Of a stretch of 7,288 nt of DNA, positions 1 to 6,629 are shown piece after piece. The notes below the pieces were generated by a model that was given only the letters and a program-made list of their open reading frames with translations, did not search any database and was not told where the DNA came from. Source of the DNA: Pararhodospirillum photometricum DSM 122 (GTDB taxonomy: Bacteria; Pseudomonadota; Alphaproteobacteria; Rhodospirillales; Rhodospirillaceae); contig NC_017059.1 in the NCBI RefSeq assembly GCF_000284415.1, forward strand, positions 1,986,688 through 1,993,975, in the 5' to 3' direction. The position numbers and the translations under genes are program-made. How positions within the stretch are numbered: position 1 is the first letter of the stretch; every line of letters begins with the position of its first letter.

Positions 1-1
1 C

Positions 2-2347
2 CCCCTGGTCCGCGATGGGATCGGCATCGGGGCCGTGGTCTCGTTCCAGGATATCCGCGCGCGCAAACAAGCCGAACTAGAACTGCGCGAGGCCAAGGAA
101 GCCGCCGAAGCCGCCAGCCGCTCCAAGAGCCAGTTCCTGGCCAATATGAGCCACGAAATTCGCACGCCGATGAACAGCATCATCGGTCTGACCCATGTCT
201 TGCGTCGCGACATCACCGATGTGCGCCACAGTGAACACCTGACCAAAATCGCCGGAGCCGCCCAACATCTTCTTGGTCTCATCAACGACATTCTCGATCT
301 TTCCAAAATCGAGGCCGGGCGTATGCACCTGGAGAAGGTGGATTTCGATCTCGAGACCGTCTTCGATACGGTGTGCGGCCTTGTCCGCGACCGGGCCGAT
401 GCCAAGGGCCTAGAACTGGTGGTCGATCTCGATTCCGTCCCCTTGCGCCTGCGCGGCGACGGCATGCGCTTAGGCCAAATCCTGGTCAATTTCGCGGGCA
501 ACGCGGTGAAGTTCACCGAGCATGGCCGGGTGGTGTTGCGCGCCAGCCTCCTCTCTCAGACACGCACCGAGGTTTGGGTGCGCTTCGAGGTCAGCGATAG
601 CGGGATCGGCTTGGCCCCGGAACAACGACTGCGCCTGTTCCTCCCCTTCGAACAGGCCGATCCTTCCATCACCCGCAAATACGGCGGCACCGGCCTGGGC
701 CTTGCCATCTCGCGTCGGTTGACCGAACTGATGGAGGGCCGCATTGGGGTGGACAGCCTCCCCGGTCAAGGAAGCACCTTCTGGGTGGAAATCCCCTTCG
801 AGCCCAGCCGAAGCGCCATCGAGGCCCACATCAAGCGCATTGAGGTGCGCGACCGGCGTATTCTCGTTGTCGATGATCTAGAAGACGCCCGCGACTCCCT
901 TTTGCACATGCTAGCCATGATGGGGGTCCAGGTGATGGCGGTGGACAGTGGTCAGGCCGCCCTGGAAGCCGTCATGGCCGCCACCTTCGAGCAAAAGCCT
1001 TTTGACCTGCTGTTGATCGACGCCCGCATGCCCGGCATGAGCGGCATTGAGGTCGGGCGTCATTTATATACCCTCCCCCTGCCTGAACAGCCCATGCGCT
1101 TGCTGATCAGTGCCCAAAACGAGGATGTGTCGCGCGAGCGTCTGGCGGCGGCCGGATTTTTCGAGATGTTGGCCAAACCCATCACACCATCGCGCCTGTT
1201 CGAAGCCTTGCAAGACGCCTTTTCCGGCCACCACTCCCTGGCGGCCTTGCCGGAAGCCGGCGACGCCGAGCGCCGGTTGCGCCAACGCGGCGGCGCTTCC
1301 TTGCTTCTGGTCGAGGACAACGTGGTCAGCCAGGAGGTCGCCCAGGAACTGCTCACCAGTGTCGGCATGCGGGTGGACGTGGCCGACAACGGTGAAATCG
1401 CCGCCGACCTGGCCCGCAAGCGGACCTACGATCTGATTTTGATGGACATGCAAATGCCCATGATGGATGGCCTGGCCGCCACGCGCCTGATCCGGGCGGA
1501 TCCCAACCGGCAAGACGTGCCCATCATCGCCATGACCGCCAATGCCTTCGAAGAGGACCGGGCCGCCTGCCTTGCCGCCGGCATGAATGACCACATCTCC
1601 AAGCCGGTGAACCCCGAGATTCTCTATCGCACTGTCTTGCGCTGGCTGCCCGCGGTCGAGGGACTGGCACCGTCGCCTGATCCCCTGGAGGGGGGGGCCG
1701 TCCCTGGGGAGCGCTTTGATACCTTGTGGCGGGGGATTGAGGGCATGCCGGGCCTCGACTGGGCGGCGGGCCTCAAAGTGGCGAACGGGCGACGGGAGTT
1801 GTATGTCCGCTTGCTCGGGCGCTTCACGAGTTCGACCGAGCAAGAACGGCTGGAAGCGGCCCTTGCCGTTGGCAATCGCGATGAGGCTCGACTTGCCGCC
1901 CACACTTTGAAAGGTGTTGCCGCGACCCTTGGGGCTTATGAGGTACGGGCCGCCGCCGCCGCGGTCGAAGCCAGCTTGCGCGACGAGACGCCTCCCCCCT
2001 CTCTCAACGACCAAGTCATCCAGTTGGGAGCCGCCTTTGCGGCCCTGCAAGCAAGGCTGTCCGATCTCTTGCCGACATTGACCGAGGAACAGCTCCCTGA
2101 GGCAGACCCAGACTGGGAGCAAGCGCGCGTCGCGGCCGCGCGCTTGGAGGATTTGTTGCGGATTGACGACATGTCTGCCCTGGCCGCTTTCCGCAGCGAT
2201 GTCGGGATCTTGACGCCTGCCTTGGGGCTCGCCGTTGTCCAGGAAATAGCCCGGCATCTGGAGGCGTACTCGTTCGACAAAGCCCTGAGCTTGTTGCGCC
2301 TTGCCTGTTCCTCGTGGCCGACGCCTGTCGAGGGGGCCTTGGAGTGA
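2..2347 (+). CDS. Hybrid sensor histidine kinase with two receiver domains and an HPt domain (5' end outside window)
   Basis: The frame is open from the first bases, so the gene begins upstream. The first residues look like the end of a PAS domain ([15 protein letters not shown]). Counting the Val at base 35 as residue 1, the order is: HisKA with H-box SHEIRTPMN (phospho-acceptor H40); HATPase with N-box [10 protein letters not shown] (~152-161), G1 DSGIGL (~188), F-box LFLPFEQ (~201) and G2 [13 protein letters not shown] (~217); REC1 (~274-395; D280, D281, D329, S359, K381); REC2 (~421-540; E427, D428, D471, T501, K523); HPt with [12 protein letters not shown] (H623). An alanine/leucine-rich helical tail of about 80 residues follows. 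All catalytic residues are present, so a His-Asp-His-Asp phosphorelay of BarA/TorS type is expected. The sensory part, signal and partner regulator are not visible. It ends in TGA, 144 bp before benE, and nothing ties the two genes together. Confidence 0.96.
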   Translation, partial: PLVRDGIGIGAVVSFQDIRARKQAELELREAKEAAEAASRSKSQFLANMSHEIRTPMNSIIGLTHVLRRDITDVRHSEHLTKIAGAAQHLLGLINDILDLSKIEAGRMHLEKVDFDLETVFDTVCGLVRDRADAKGLELVVDLDSVPLRLRGDGMRLGQILVNFAGNAVKFTEHGRVVLRASLLSQTRTEVWVRFEVSDSGIGLAPEQRLRLFLPFEQADPSITRKYGGTGLGLAISRRLTELMEGRIGVDSLPGQGSTFWVEIPFEPSRSAIEAHIKRIEVRDRRILVVDDLEDARDSLLHMLAMMGVQVMAVDSGQAALEAVMAATFEQKPFDLLLIDARMPGMSGIEVGRHLYTLPLPEQPMRLLISAQNEDVSRERLAAAGFFEMLAKPITPSRLFEALQDAFSGHHSLAALPEAGDAERRLRQRGGASLLLVEDNVVSQEVAQELLTSVGMRVDVADNGEIAADLARKRTYDLILMDMQMPMMDGLAATRLIRADPNRQDVPIIAMTANAFEEDRAACLAAGMNDHISKPVNPEILYRTVLRWLPAVEGLAPSPDPLEGGAVPGERFDTLWRGIEGMPGLDWAAGLKVANGRRELYVRLLGRFTSSTEQERLEAALAVGNRDEARLAAHTLKGVAATLGAYEVRAAAAAVEASLRDETPPPSLNDQVIQLGAAFAALQARLSDLLPTLTEEQLPEADPDWEQARVAAARLEDLLRIDDMSALAAFRSDVGILTPALGLAVVQEIARHLEAYSFDKALSLLRLACSSWPTPVEGALE

Positions 2348-2364
2348 GACAGGCAAGGACGGAA

Positions 2365-2399
2365 AAGGCTGGGGAGGCGCGGCCCCCCCAGACCCCTCG
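2365..2399 (-). repeat. Palindromic intergenic repeat, copy 1 (terminator-like)
   Basis: A hairpin of CTGGGGAGGC and its partner arm spans 2369-2391 with a 3-base loop and one A·C mismatch. Its reverse complement matches 3655-3689 at 34 of 35 bases, so the window holds two copies in opposite orientations on either side of benE. It starts about 20 bp after the stop of the kinase gene. No T-tract follows on the plus strand, but the minus-strand copy ends in TTTT. It could terminate transcription or be a REP-like dispersed element. Confidence 0.7.
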
Positions 2400-2477
2400 C
2401 TCACTTTGGTCCTTCAAACGCTCTCCTCTGGTTTGTCCAGGCGAGGGCGCGTAAGAACAAGGCTCCTCCCCGGGACC

Positions 2478-2483
2478 AAGGAG
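2478..2483 (+). promoter_or_regulatory. Ribosome binding site that fixes the GTG start of benE
   Basis: AAGGAG lies 8 bases before the GTG at 2492. This spacing supports GTG over later ATG codons, and the start fits the short N-terminus usual before the first BenE membrane helix. Confidence 0.75.
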
Positions 2484-2491
2484 AAGACAAG

Positions 2492-3648
2492 GTGGGTGCG
2501 CAGTTCTCCCTCTCGGCCGTGGTGGCCGGTTTTATCGCCGTGGTAGTGTCGTTTGCCGGCCCCTCGGTGCTGATGTTCCAGGCCGGGGCAGCGGCGGGCC
2601 TCGATCAGGCGCAGATGTCATCATGGATCTGGGCCGTCTCGCTGGGATCGGGGCTCTCGGCCATTGTCTTGTCCTGGCGCACCCGCGCGCCCATCATCAC
2701 CGCGTGGTCCACCCCGGGAGCGGCCTTGCTGGTCACGGCCTTGGCGAGCGTCTCGTATCCCGAGGCCGTGGGCGCGTTTCTGGTGGCCTCGCTGCTGCTG
2801 ACCGCTCTTGGGGCCTCGGGGCTGTTCGACGCCCTGACCAACCGCCTGCCGCGCAGTCTGGCCGCCGCCATGCTGGCCGGTATTTTGTTTCGCTTTGGCG
2901 TCGAGGTGTTCAAGGTTTTTCCCGAGGATCCGGTTCTCGTTGGCAGCCTGTTCGCCGCCTATCTGATCTTTCGCCGCCTCGCCCCACGCTACGCCATTGC
3001 CCTGGTCCTGGCCCTTGGGGTGGGCCTCAGCGCCGCCTTAGGCGATCTCCATTTGTCCGACGTCAGCCTGACCCCGGCGGTGCCGCACTGGACCACCCCG
3101 GCTTTTTCCCTGGAAGCCTTGTTGAGCGTGGGCCTGCCCCTGGCTCTGATCACCCTCACCGGCCAGTTCGTGCCCGGCGTGGCGGTGCTGCGGGCCTTTG
3201 GCTACCAAACGCCGGCGGGCCCCCTGGTCTGGGGCACCTCGCTGGTCTCGGCGGCGCTGGCCCCGTTTGGCGCCCATGGGATCAATCTGGCGGCCATCAC
3301 CGCCGCCTTGTGCTCGGGCTCCGAGGCCCACCCCGACCCCAACCGGCGCTGGATCGCCGGCGTGGCCCTGGGCGTGTTCTATATCCTGGTGGGCGTGTTC
3401 GGGGCCACCTTGGCCACCTTGTTCGCCGCCTTCCCCAAGGCCCTGGTCGCCACCATTGCCGGCCTCGGCCTGTTTGGCGCCATCATGAACGGGCTGGCCG
3501 ACGCCTTGCGCGAGGACAAGGGCCGCGAGCCCGCCCGTCACTCACCTTCCTGGTCACCGCGTCTGGCGTCACCTTCCTCGGCCTGGGCTCGGCCTTTTGG
3601 GGCTTGGTGGTCGGTGTCTGCGCCGCCCTCACCCTGCACCGGCGCTAA
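2492..3648 (+). CDS. benE: BenE-family benzoate/H+ symporter, with one frameshift near the 3' end
   Basis: An inner-membrane transporter of the BenE family (proton-driven aromatic acid uptake). Two family signatures are visible: ITAWSTPGAALLVT at residues ~69-82 and GINLAAITAALCSGSEAHPD at ~263-282. FVPGVAVLRAFGYQTP (~227-241) and a succession of hydrophobic helices fit as well. The first frame is correct to about residue 348 (REPA, base ~3535). There the homology jumps to the -1 frame, which supplies the expected last helix (LTFLVTASGVTFLGLGSAFW) and stops with TAA at 3646-3648. The repaired protein has about 388 residues, the usual length. Restoring one C in the CCC run at 3534-3536 would mend the frame. 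Without repair the first frame runs on to 4141 as meaningless sequence. This is either a sequencing undercall or a recent mutation. No catabolic ben genes are next to it, so the real substrate is uncertain. Confidence 0.9.
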
Positions 3649-3654
3649 AGAAAA

Positions 3655-3689
3655 CGAGGGGTCTGGGGAGGCCGCGCCTCCCCAGCCTT
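3655..3689 (+). repeat. Palindromic intergenic repeat, copy 2 (likely bidirectional terminator)
   Basis: CTGGGGAGGC (3663-3672), loop CGC and GCCTCCCCAG (3676-3685) form a perfect 10-bp stem. It lies between the stop of benE at 3648 and the stop of the minus-strand fragment at 3695, two convergent gene ends, where a bidirectional terminator is expected. The flanks are shared with copy 1 (34 of 35 bases, inverted), so this is a repeated element and not a lone hairpin. No strong T-run follows on either strand. Confidence 0.72.
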
Positions 3690-3694
3690 CCCTC

Positions 3695-3892
3695 TCACCT
3701 CCCACACCCCTCGCCCTCATGCGGCAGCCGGGTCGTCACCCACACATAGTCATGCTCCCGCGCTTCAAGAGAGCTTTCCGGCCGCTCTCCCTCGGCCCCC
3801 TCCTCGACAAACGCCACACTCGCCACCAACACCGGGGCCGCCCCCCCGGCCAGCACCCAGGGCACGCCCCGGTCCCGCCGGGTGTGTGCCAA
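3695..3892 (-). pseudogene. 3' fragment of an unidentified minus-strand gene, cut off at the prophage junction
   Basis: About 60 codons read on the minus strand from near 3890 to TGA at 3697-3695, with segments such as GVPWVLAGGAAPVLVASV and EAREHDYVWVTTRLPHE. Codon choice is G/C-ended and the amino-acid mix looks natural, unlike the plus-strand frames over the same bases. Its stop lies 47 bp from the convergent benE stop, with the palindromic repeat between them. Upstream on the minus strand a TAG appears at 3898-3896, inside DNA that codes for the phage tail tube on the other strand. The N-terminal part is therefore missing. The formal TTG at 3892 has no ribosome binding site and is unlikely to be a real start. 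I do not recognise the family. It may be the remains of the gene into which the phage DNA was inserted, or of a gene at a deletion end point. Confidence 0.45.
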
Positions 3893-3898
3893 CGGCTA
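3880..3898. other. Junction between chromosomal-type DNA and prophage DNA
   Basis: On the left, minus-strand coding sense runs up to about 3892. On the right, tail-tube sense starts on the plus strand at about 3888-3891. Both frames lose their partner sequence here: the minus-strand gene lacks its 5' end and the tail tube lacks its N-terminal domain. A deletion end point, an illegitimate recombination or an assembly misjoin would each give this picture. No direct repeat or tRNA end typical of a clean attachment site is visible. Confidence 0.55.
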
Positions 3899-4634
3899 CT
3901 TCCGCGTCACGGCCAAGGCCTCGGACGGCGCGTCCATCACCGTAGACCCGGCTCCCGCCACCGATGCCGGGGGCGAGGCGGTCACGGTCTCCGGCTCTCT
4001 GCTGGTCAACAGCACCGTGGTCAACACGCTGTCGATCCAGGAGCGCTACAGTACCACGCACGGCTTTATTTACTCGGGGTGCATTGCTTCTGGAGGTCAA
4101 ATCAACGCGGCCCGAGGGCAGTTCTTTTCCGGCACCATTGACCTGATCGCCAAGTCTGAGGAAAAGGCCGCTTCTGCGGTCGGCACCATGGGGGCCGCGC
4201 CGACCAACCGCGTGTTCAACACGGTGGGCAACATGCGCGCCATCGCGCTGGGCAGCCTCACCGGCGCCAAGGTGGACAGTCTGACCACGACCATCGCCCG
4301 TGAAGGCGCGGCGGCAAACTTCGCCCTTGGGGACCCGGGCGCTATTGGGGTGACCCTGGGAACCTTTACGGTCTCCGGTCAAGTCAAGATCTACTTTTCC
4401 GATTATTCGGCCTACGACCTTTACAAGTCTGAGGCGGCAATCCGCACCAGTTACCAAGTCACGGACAAATCCGGCAACAGCTATATCGTGGAATTGCCGG
4501 AGATCGTCTTGGGCAAGGTCACGCGCGAGCGTGGCGGCCCCAACCAGCCGGTCATGGCCACTTTCGAGTGGATGGCCGACCCCCACCCGACCCTTGGCTG
4601 GACCATGGGCATCAACCGCTTCCCGGCCGCTTGA
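3882..4634 (+). pseudogene. Phage tail tube protein, N-terminally truncated
   Basis: Resembles the major tail tube subunit of siphovirus-like phages of the Phage_tube_2 type, which stacks in rings around the tape measure to form the tail lumen. Visible marks are NGYFRV near residue 4, a beta-rich run to GSLLVNSTVVNTLSIQERYS (39-58), then YSGCIASGGQINAARGQFFS (64-83) with a lysine/alanine patch after it. These proteins usually have around 300 or more residues and begin with a further domain; here only 250 codons remain. The formal GTG at 3882 has no ribosome binding site and falls at the junction, so it is probably an accident. Transcription from the left is doubtful because the promoter side is gone. 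The stop codon lies inside a terminator hairpin, and the chaperone gene follows after 28 bp, the usual tail gene order. Confidence 0.72.
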
Positions 4635-4645
4635 CGCGGCCTTTT
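4625..4645 (+). terminator. Rho-independent terminator overlapping the tail tube stop codon
   Basis: GGCCGC (4625-4630), loop TTGAC and GCGGCC (4636-4641) are followed at once by TTTTCTTT. The TGA of the tail tube gene (4632-4634) is in the loop. A terminator between major tail protein and chaperone would allow much tail tube and little chaperone. Ribosomes reaching the stop would cover the left arm, so translation could relieve termination. Confidence 0.68.
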
Positions 4646-4662
4646 CTTTCACGAGGACGATC

Positions 4663-5058
4663 ATGGATTTGAATGACTTTGCCGTTGACGAAGGCCTGTT
4701 TGAAGGCGGTTTCGTGCTCATGCTCTCGGCCGACAGCGGCGTGCGCCTGCGCTCGGCGGGCTCCGACAAGGCCCAGGCGGTGCGTGAGCGCCTCTATAAG
4801 CCCTACTCCTCGTTCCGCGAGATCCCCGACGACATCCAGGCGCGGTTGACCTGCGACTGGATCGCCCAGGGGCTGGCGGTCGAGTGGATCGGGCCTTGGA
4901 CGATCGGCGGCGTTCCGCTGGACACCTCCGATCCCAAGGTGGTGTCGCAGGCCCTCCAGCACCCGAAGTTCAAGCCTCTGCGCACCAAGCTGCTGCTCGC
5001 GGCCAGCAGCGAGGACAATTTCCGCGCCGCTGCCGAGGCTGGCGCGGAAAAAAACTAA
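4663..5058 (+). CDS. Phage tail assembly chaperone (G-like, shorter product)
   Basis: A 131-residue acidic protein starting at ATG 4663, with GAGG at 4653-4656 six bases before. Its place directly after the tail tube gene, its size and the C-terminal pattern (IGGVPLDTSDPKVVSQAL, HPKFKPLRTKLLLAASSEDN) fit tail assembly chaperones, which coat the tape measure protein before tube subunits polymerise around it and are absent from the mature virion. It ends GAA AAA AAC TAA. The slippery heptamer A AAA AAC (5049-5055) touches the stop codon, and a -1 shift there leads into the open frame to 5414. The frame is open well upstream of 4663, but that part overlaps the tail tube gene in another frame and is a shadow. 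The assignment rests on context and general resemblance, not on a catalytic motif. Confidence 0.75.
   Translation: MDLNDFAVDEGLFEGGFVLMLSADSGVRLRSAGSDKAQAVRERLYKPYSSFREIPDDIQARLTCDWIAQGLAVEWIGPWTIGGVPLDTSDPKVVSQALQHPKFKPLRTKLLLAASSEDNFRAAAEAGAEKN
5035..5055 (+). promoter_or_regulatory. Programmed -1 frameshift site of the tail assembly chaperone
   Basis: Seven A and one C (5048-5055) hold the heptamer A AAA AAC in phase with the first frame (GAA AAA AAC), next to TAA at 5056-5058. After the shift, reading goes on with CTA AGG GTT TGG. A GAGG at 5035-5038, 10 bases before the heptamer, could pair with 16S rRNA as the internal Shine-Dalgarno does in dnaX. Weak downstream pairing (CCGA/TCGG near 5068-5083) is possible but not convincing. 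Confidence 0.72.
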
Positions 5059-5414
5059 GGGTTTGGGCCGAGTGGCGGTTCGGGTGGGGGGCTGACGCCG
5101 AGAATATCGCCCGGATGCACACCGAGGACGGCGAAGAGCCGCCCGAGGTGTGCGTCGCCCCGCCGCTTAGCCCGGCCCTGGCCCGCTATGTCGAGGCCTT
5201 CCACTACTTGACTTCGGATCGCCCGGTCGGGATGGACATTGGAGCCATCCCGACGAGCGCCATCCTCGCCTTCGCCCGCGAAATCGACGGGGTGGCGGGG
5301 CGGCGCGAGTTGCTGCTGTACCTGCGGATGGTGCGCGCGATCGACGACGAGTTTTTGAGAGCGCGGCGGGCCAGTGCGGAGGCGGATAAGGGTAGCGGTT
5401 TGGGCCGGACCTAG
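5055..5414 (+). CDS. Tail assembly chaperone, T-like extension made by -1 frameshift (GT fusion)
   Basis: This frame is read after the shift at 5055 and adds 119 residues to the 131 of the shorter product, giving a fusion of about 250. The part from ~5170, with PALARYVEAFHYLTSDRPVG, IPTSAILAFAREIDG and MVRAIDDEFLRARR, has the look of the C-terminal T segment found in alphaproteobacterial siphoviruses and prophages (DUF1799-like). In lambda, the T part recruits tail tube subunits to the chaperone-coated tape measure. No ribosome binding site precedes the first ATG of this frame at 5115, which supports expression by frameshift; a separate protein from 5115 is the alternative. It ends at TAG 5412-5414. 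The stop of the convergent regulator shares the bases CTA, so the two genes meet in a single CTAG. The tape measure gene usual at this point is absent. Confidence 0.68.
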   Translation, partial: LRVWAEWRFGWGADAENIARMHTEDGEEPPEVCVAPPLSPALARYVEAFHYLTSDRPVGMDIGAIPTSAILAFAREIDGVAGRRELLLYLRMVRAIDDEFLRARRASAEADKGSGLGRT

Positions 5415-5641
5415 CGATGAGGTGGTTTATCGAGAAGCTCCACCCCAGCCTCGGTGAACCGCACGCCCGCGTCTTCAAGGGCGCGCTGGATGGCGGCGAG
5501 GGTGGATCGCTGGGGGGCGCGTGCTCCGCGCTCGAAATCGACAATGGTGCGCTTTGACACCGCAGCCGCTTCCGCAAGCTGGTCACGTGACCACTCGACC
5601 ATTGCCCTGGCGGCCCTGCATTGCGCGGCGCTAATCGTCAC
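5411..5641 (-). CDS. Small XRE-family helix-turn-helix regulator (prophage repressor type)
   Basis: A single-domain HTH_3/Cro-C1 protein of 76 residues. From the GTG start it opens with TISAAQCRAARAMVEWSRDQ. The second helix is SRDQLAEAAAV and the recognition helix SKRTIVDFERG, followed by RSTLAAIQRALEDAGV and a short tail. Proteins of this small class usually begin just before ISAAQCRAAR, and AGGGG lies about 7-8 bases before the GTG at 5641, so I prefer this start. The alternative ATG at 5671 would add ten residues, has no ribosome binding site and lies inside the palindrome at 5666-5694. It faces away from the Rha gene, so the space between them would hold both promoters. It probably represses its own gene, the Rha gene or both; no dimerisation or peptidase domain is present. 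Confidence 0.85.
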   Translation of the reverse strand: MTISAAQCRAARAMVEWSRDQLAEAAAVSKRTIVDFERGARAPQRSTLAAIQRALEDAGVRFTEAGVELLDKPPHR

Positions 5642-5665
5642 GTAAAGACCCCTATTGCCCTTTTT

Positions 5666-5694
5666 GTGCATATATCTTAGTGTCGATATTGCAC
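5666..5694. promoter_or_regulatory. Candidate operator: imperfect palindrome in the XRE/Rha intergenic region
   Basis: GTGCATATATC (5666-5676) and GATATTGCAC (5685-5694) are inverted repeats that differ by one extra T, with an 8-base spacer. It is the most AT-rich spot in the region and lies just upstream of the preferred regulator start, where a -10 element for the minus strand is also plausible. Such a site suits binding of a dimer of the adjacent XRE protein. A second small inverted repeat, CTTGC/GCAAG, is at 5699-5715. I cannot place promoters with certainty. Confidence 0.5.
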
Positions 5695-5719
5695 TATCCT
5701 TGCTAACATCGCAAGCGGA

Positions 5720-5758
5720 TGGTGGCGGGGCTGGCCTAGGAAACTATCCCCGCCACCA
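5720..5758 (+). promoter_or_regulatory. First leader hairpin upstream of the antirepressor gene
   Basis: TGGTGGCGGGG (5720-5730) and CCCCGCCACCA (5748-5758) form a perfect 11-bp stem with a 17-base loop, followed by A and not T residues. No coding frame explains it. It lies about 60 bases before the Rha start and, with the next hairpin, makes a structured leader RNA or a short separate RNA. Confidence 0.6.
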
Positions 5759-5763
5759 AAAAA

Positions 5764-5792
5764 GCGGCCCCGGTTGCGAGCCGGGGCCTTTC
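5764..5792 (+). terminator. Second leader hairpin, terminator-like (possible attenuator)
   Basis: GGCCCCGG (5766-5773), loop TTGCGAG and CCGGGGCC (5781-5788) form a perfect 8-bp GC stem followed by TTTC and preceded by AAAAAA. The A-run and the T-run could extend the stem after a bulge. It has terminator form but a short T-run. No plus-strand gene ends just before it, so it may stop leader transcripts before the Rha gene unless relieved. Confidence 0.58.
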
Positions 5793-5820
5793 ACCACAAC
5801 CGCCTACACGAGAGGCAGTT

Positions 5821-6624
5821 ATGACGCAGATTCTACCAGCACCGACCGTCCACGTGAAGGACGGAATCGTTTTCGCCAACAGCCGCGACGTTGCGGACTT
5901 CTTCGGAAAGCGGCACGACCACGTCCTCCGGGACGTTGACCAAGTCATTGAAAACATTAGCTCCCCAAATCTGGGGGGCCCGTGGTTTCGGCAGATCGTG
6001 GCCTTTGACGAAGGTGCGAACCGCGAAATCCGGTCCTTCGACATGACCCGCGACGGCTTCACGCTGTTGGTCATGGGCTACACCGGCCCGAAGGCGATGG
6101 AGTTCAAGGTCCGCTATATCCAGCAGTTCAACGACATGGAGGAGTCCCTTCGCAAGCCTGCGCTCCCCGACCTGTCCGACCCGGTTGTTCTGCAAACCCT
6201 TATCCTGGAGCAGTGCTCCAAGCGCATCGAGGCCGAGCGCCGGGCCGACATGGCCGAGCGGAAGGTTGAGGCGGCCTCAGCCACCGTTGCGGCCTTCGAT
6301 CGGATCGCCGGGGCCGACAACTCCATGTGCGTCACCGATGCAGCGAAGACGCTTCAGATCCGGCCCAAGGCGCTCTTCGATTGGATGAGCGGGCATGGGT
6401 GGACGTATCGCCGCCCGGGCAAGGCGGGGTGGCTGGCCTACCAGGACAAGATCCAGGCCGGGTTGCTGGAGCATAAGGTCGCGACGGTTTCGCGGCCTGA
6501 TGGGACGGAGAAAGTGGCGGAATCGGTTCGCGTGACCGGAAAGGGTCTCGCCAAGTTGGCCCGGGCGGTTCCAGGGGCCAAGGTGCCGACGAACGGCGGC
6601 TTGAACCTGGACGCGGCGGAGTGA
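5821..6624 (+). CDS. Rha-family phage regulatory protein with C-terminal KilA-C (ANT) domain, antirepressor type
   Basis: A 267-residue phage regulator in two parts. Residues ~8-108 are the Rha domain (SRDVADFFGKRHDHVLRDVD at 21-40, then the FDMTRDGFTLLVMGYTG stretch at 73-89 and KAMEFKVRYIQQFNDME at 91-107). A charged linker, probably coiled coil (~128-155, EAERRADMAERKVEAA), leads to the ANT/KilA-C domain (~157-250: VAAFDRIAGADNSMCVTDAAK, RPKALFDWMSGHGWTYRR, VRVTGKGLAKLAR). Rha proteins affect phage growth in an IHF-dependent way, and ANT domains occur in antirepressors that block prophage repressors. GAGAGG is at 5810-5815, five bases before the ATG. It is divergent from the XRE gene, its likely partner or target, and sits behind a double-hairpin leader. 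GGAG at its 3' end serves as the ribosome binding site of the next gene, so the two are probably co-transcribed. Confidence 0.93.
   Translation: MTQILPAPTVHVKDGIVFANSRDVADFFGKRHDHVLRDVDQVIENISSPNLGGPWFRQIVAFDEGANREIRSFDMTRDGFTLLVMGYTGPKAMEFKVRYIQQFNDMEESLRKPALPDLSDPVVLQTLILEQCSKRIEAERRADMAERKVEAASATVAAFDRIAGADNSMCVTDAAKTLQIRPKALFDWMSGHGWTYRRPGKAGWLAYQDKIQAGLLEHKVATVSRPDGTEKVAESVRVTGKGLAKLARAVPGAKVPTNGGLNLDAAE
6618..6621 (+). promoter_or_regulatory. Ribosome binding site that selects ATG 6630
   Basis: GGAG at 6618-6621 is 8 bases before ATG 6630 but only 2 before ATG 6624, so 6630 is the better start. It lies within the last codons of the Rha gene, which indicates translational coupling. Confidence 0.6.
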
Positions 6625-6629
6625 TGGCC

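Noticed and set aside
1064..2404. Long minus-strand open frame opposite the kinase gene
   Set aside because: It mirrors GC-rich coding DNA of the kinase, whose domains are complete on the plus strand. Its protein is rich in Gly, Arg and Gln without domain features.
3649..4141. C-terminal extension of BenE from continued reading of the first frame
   Set aside because: It runs through the palindromic repeat and the junction, has Pro/Arg/His-rich nonsense, and ends inside the tail tube gene. It results from the frameshift near 3536.
3765..4769. Minus-strand open frame of 334 codons across the junction and the tail tube gene
   Set aside because: Low-complexity Gly/Arg composition. It is opposite well supported phage genes and crosses the chimeric junction, so it is a shadow.
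5060..5407. Direct repeat GGTTTGGGCCG at 5060-5070 and 5397-5407
   Set aside because: An 11-base repeat is expected several times by chance in a window of this size, and the flanks do not match.
5655..5939. Plus-strand open frame of 94 codons covering the leader and the start of the Rha gene
   Set aside because: It overlaps the Rha gene in another frame, has no ribosome binding site and no recognisable content; the hairpins explain the leader better.
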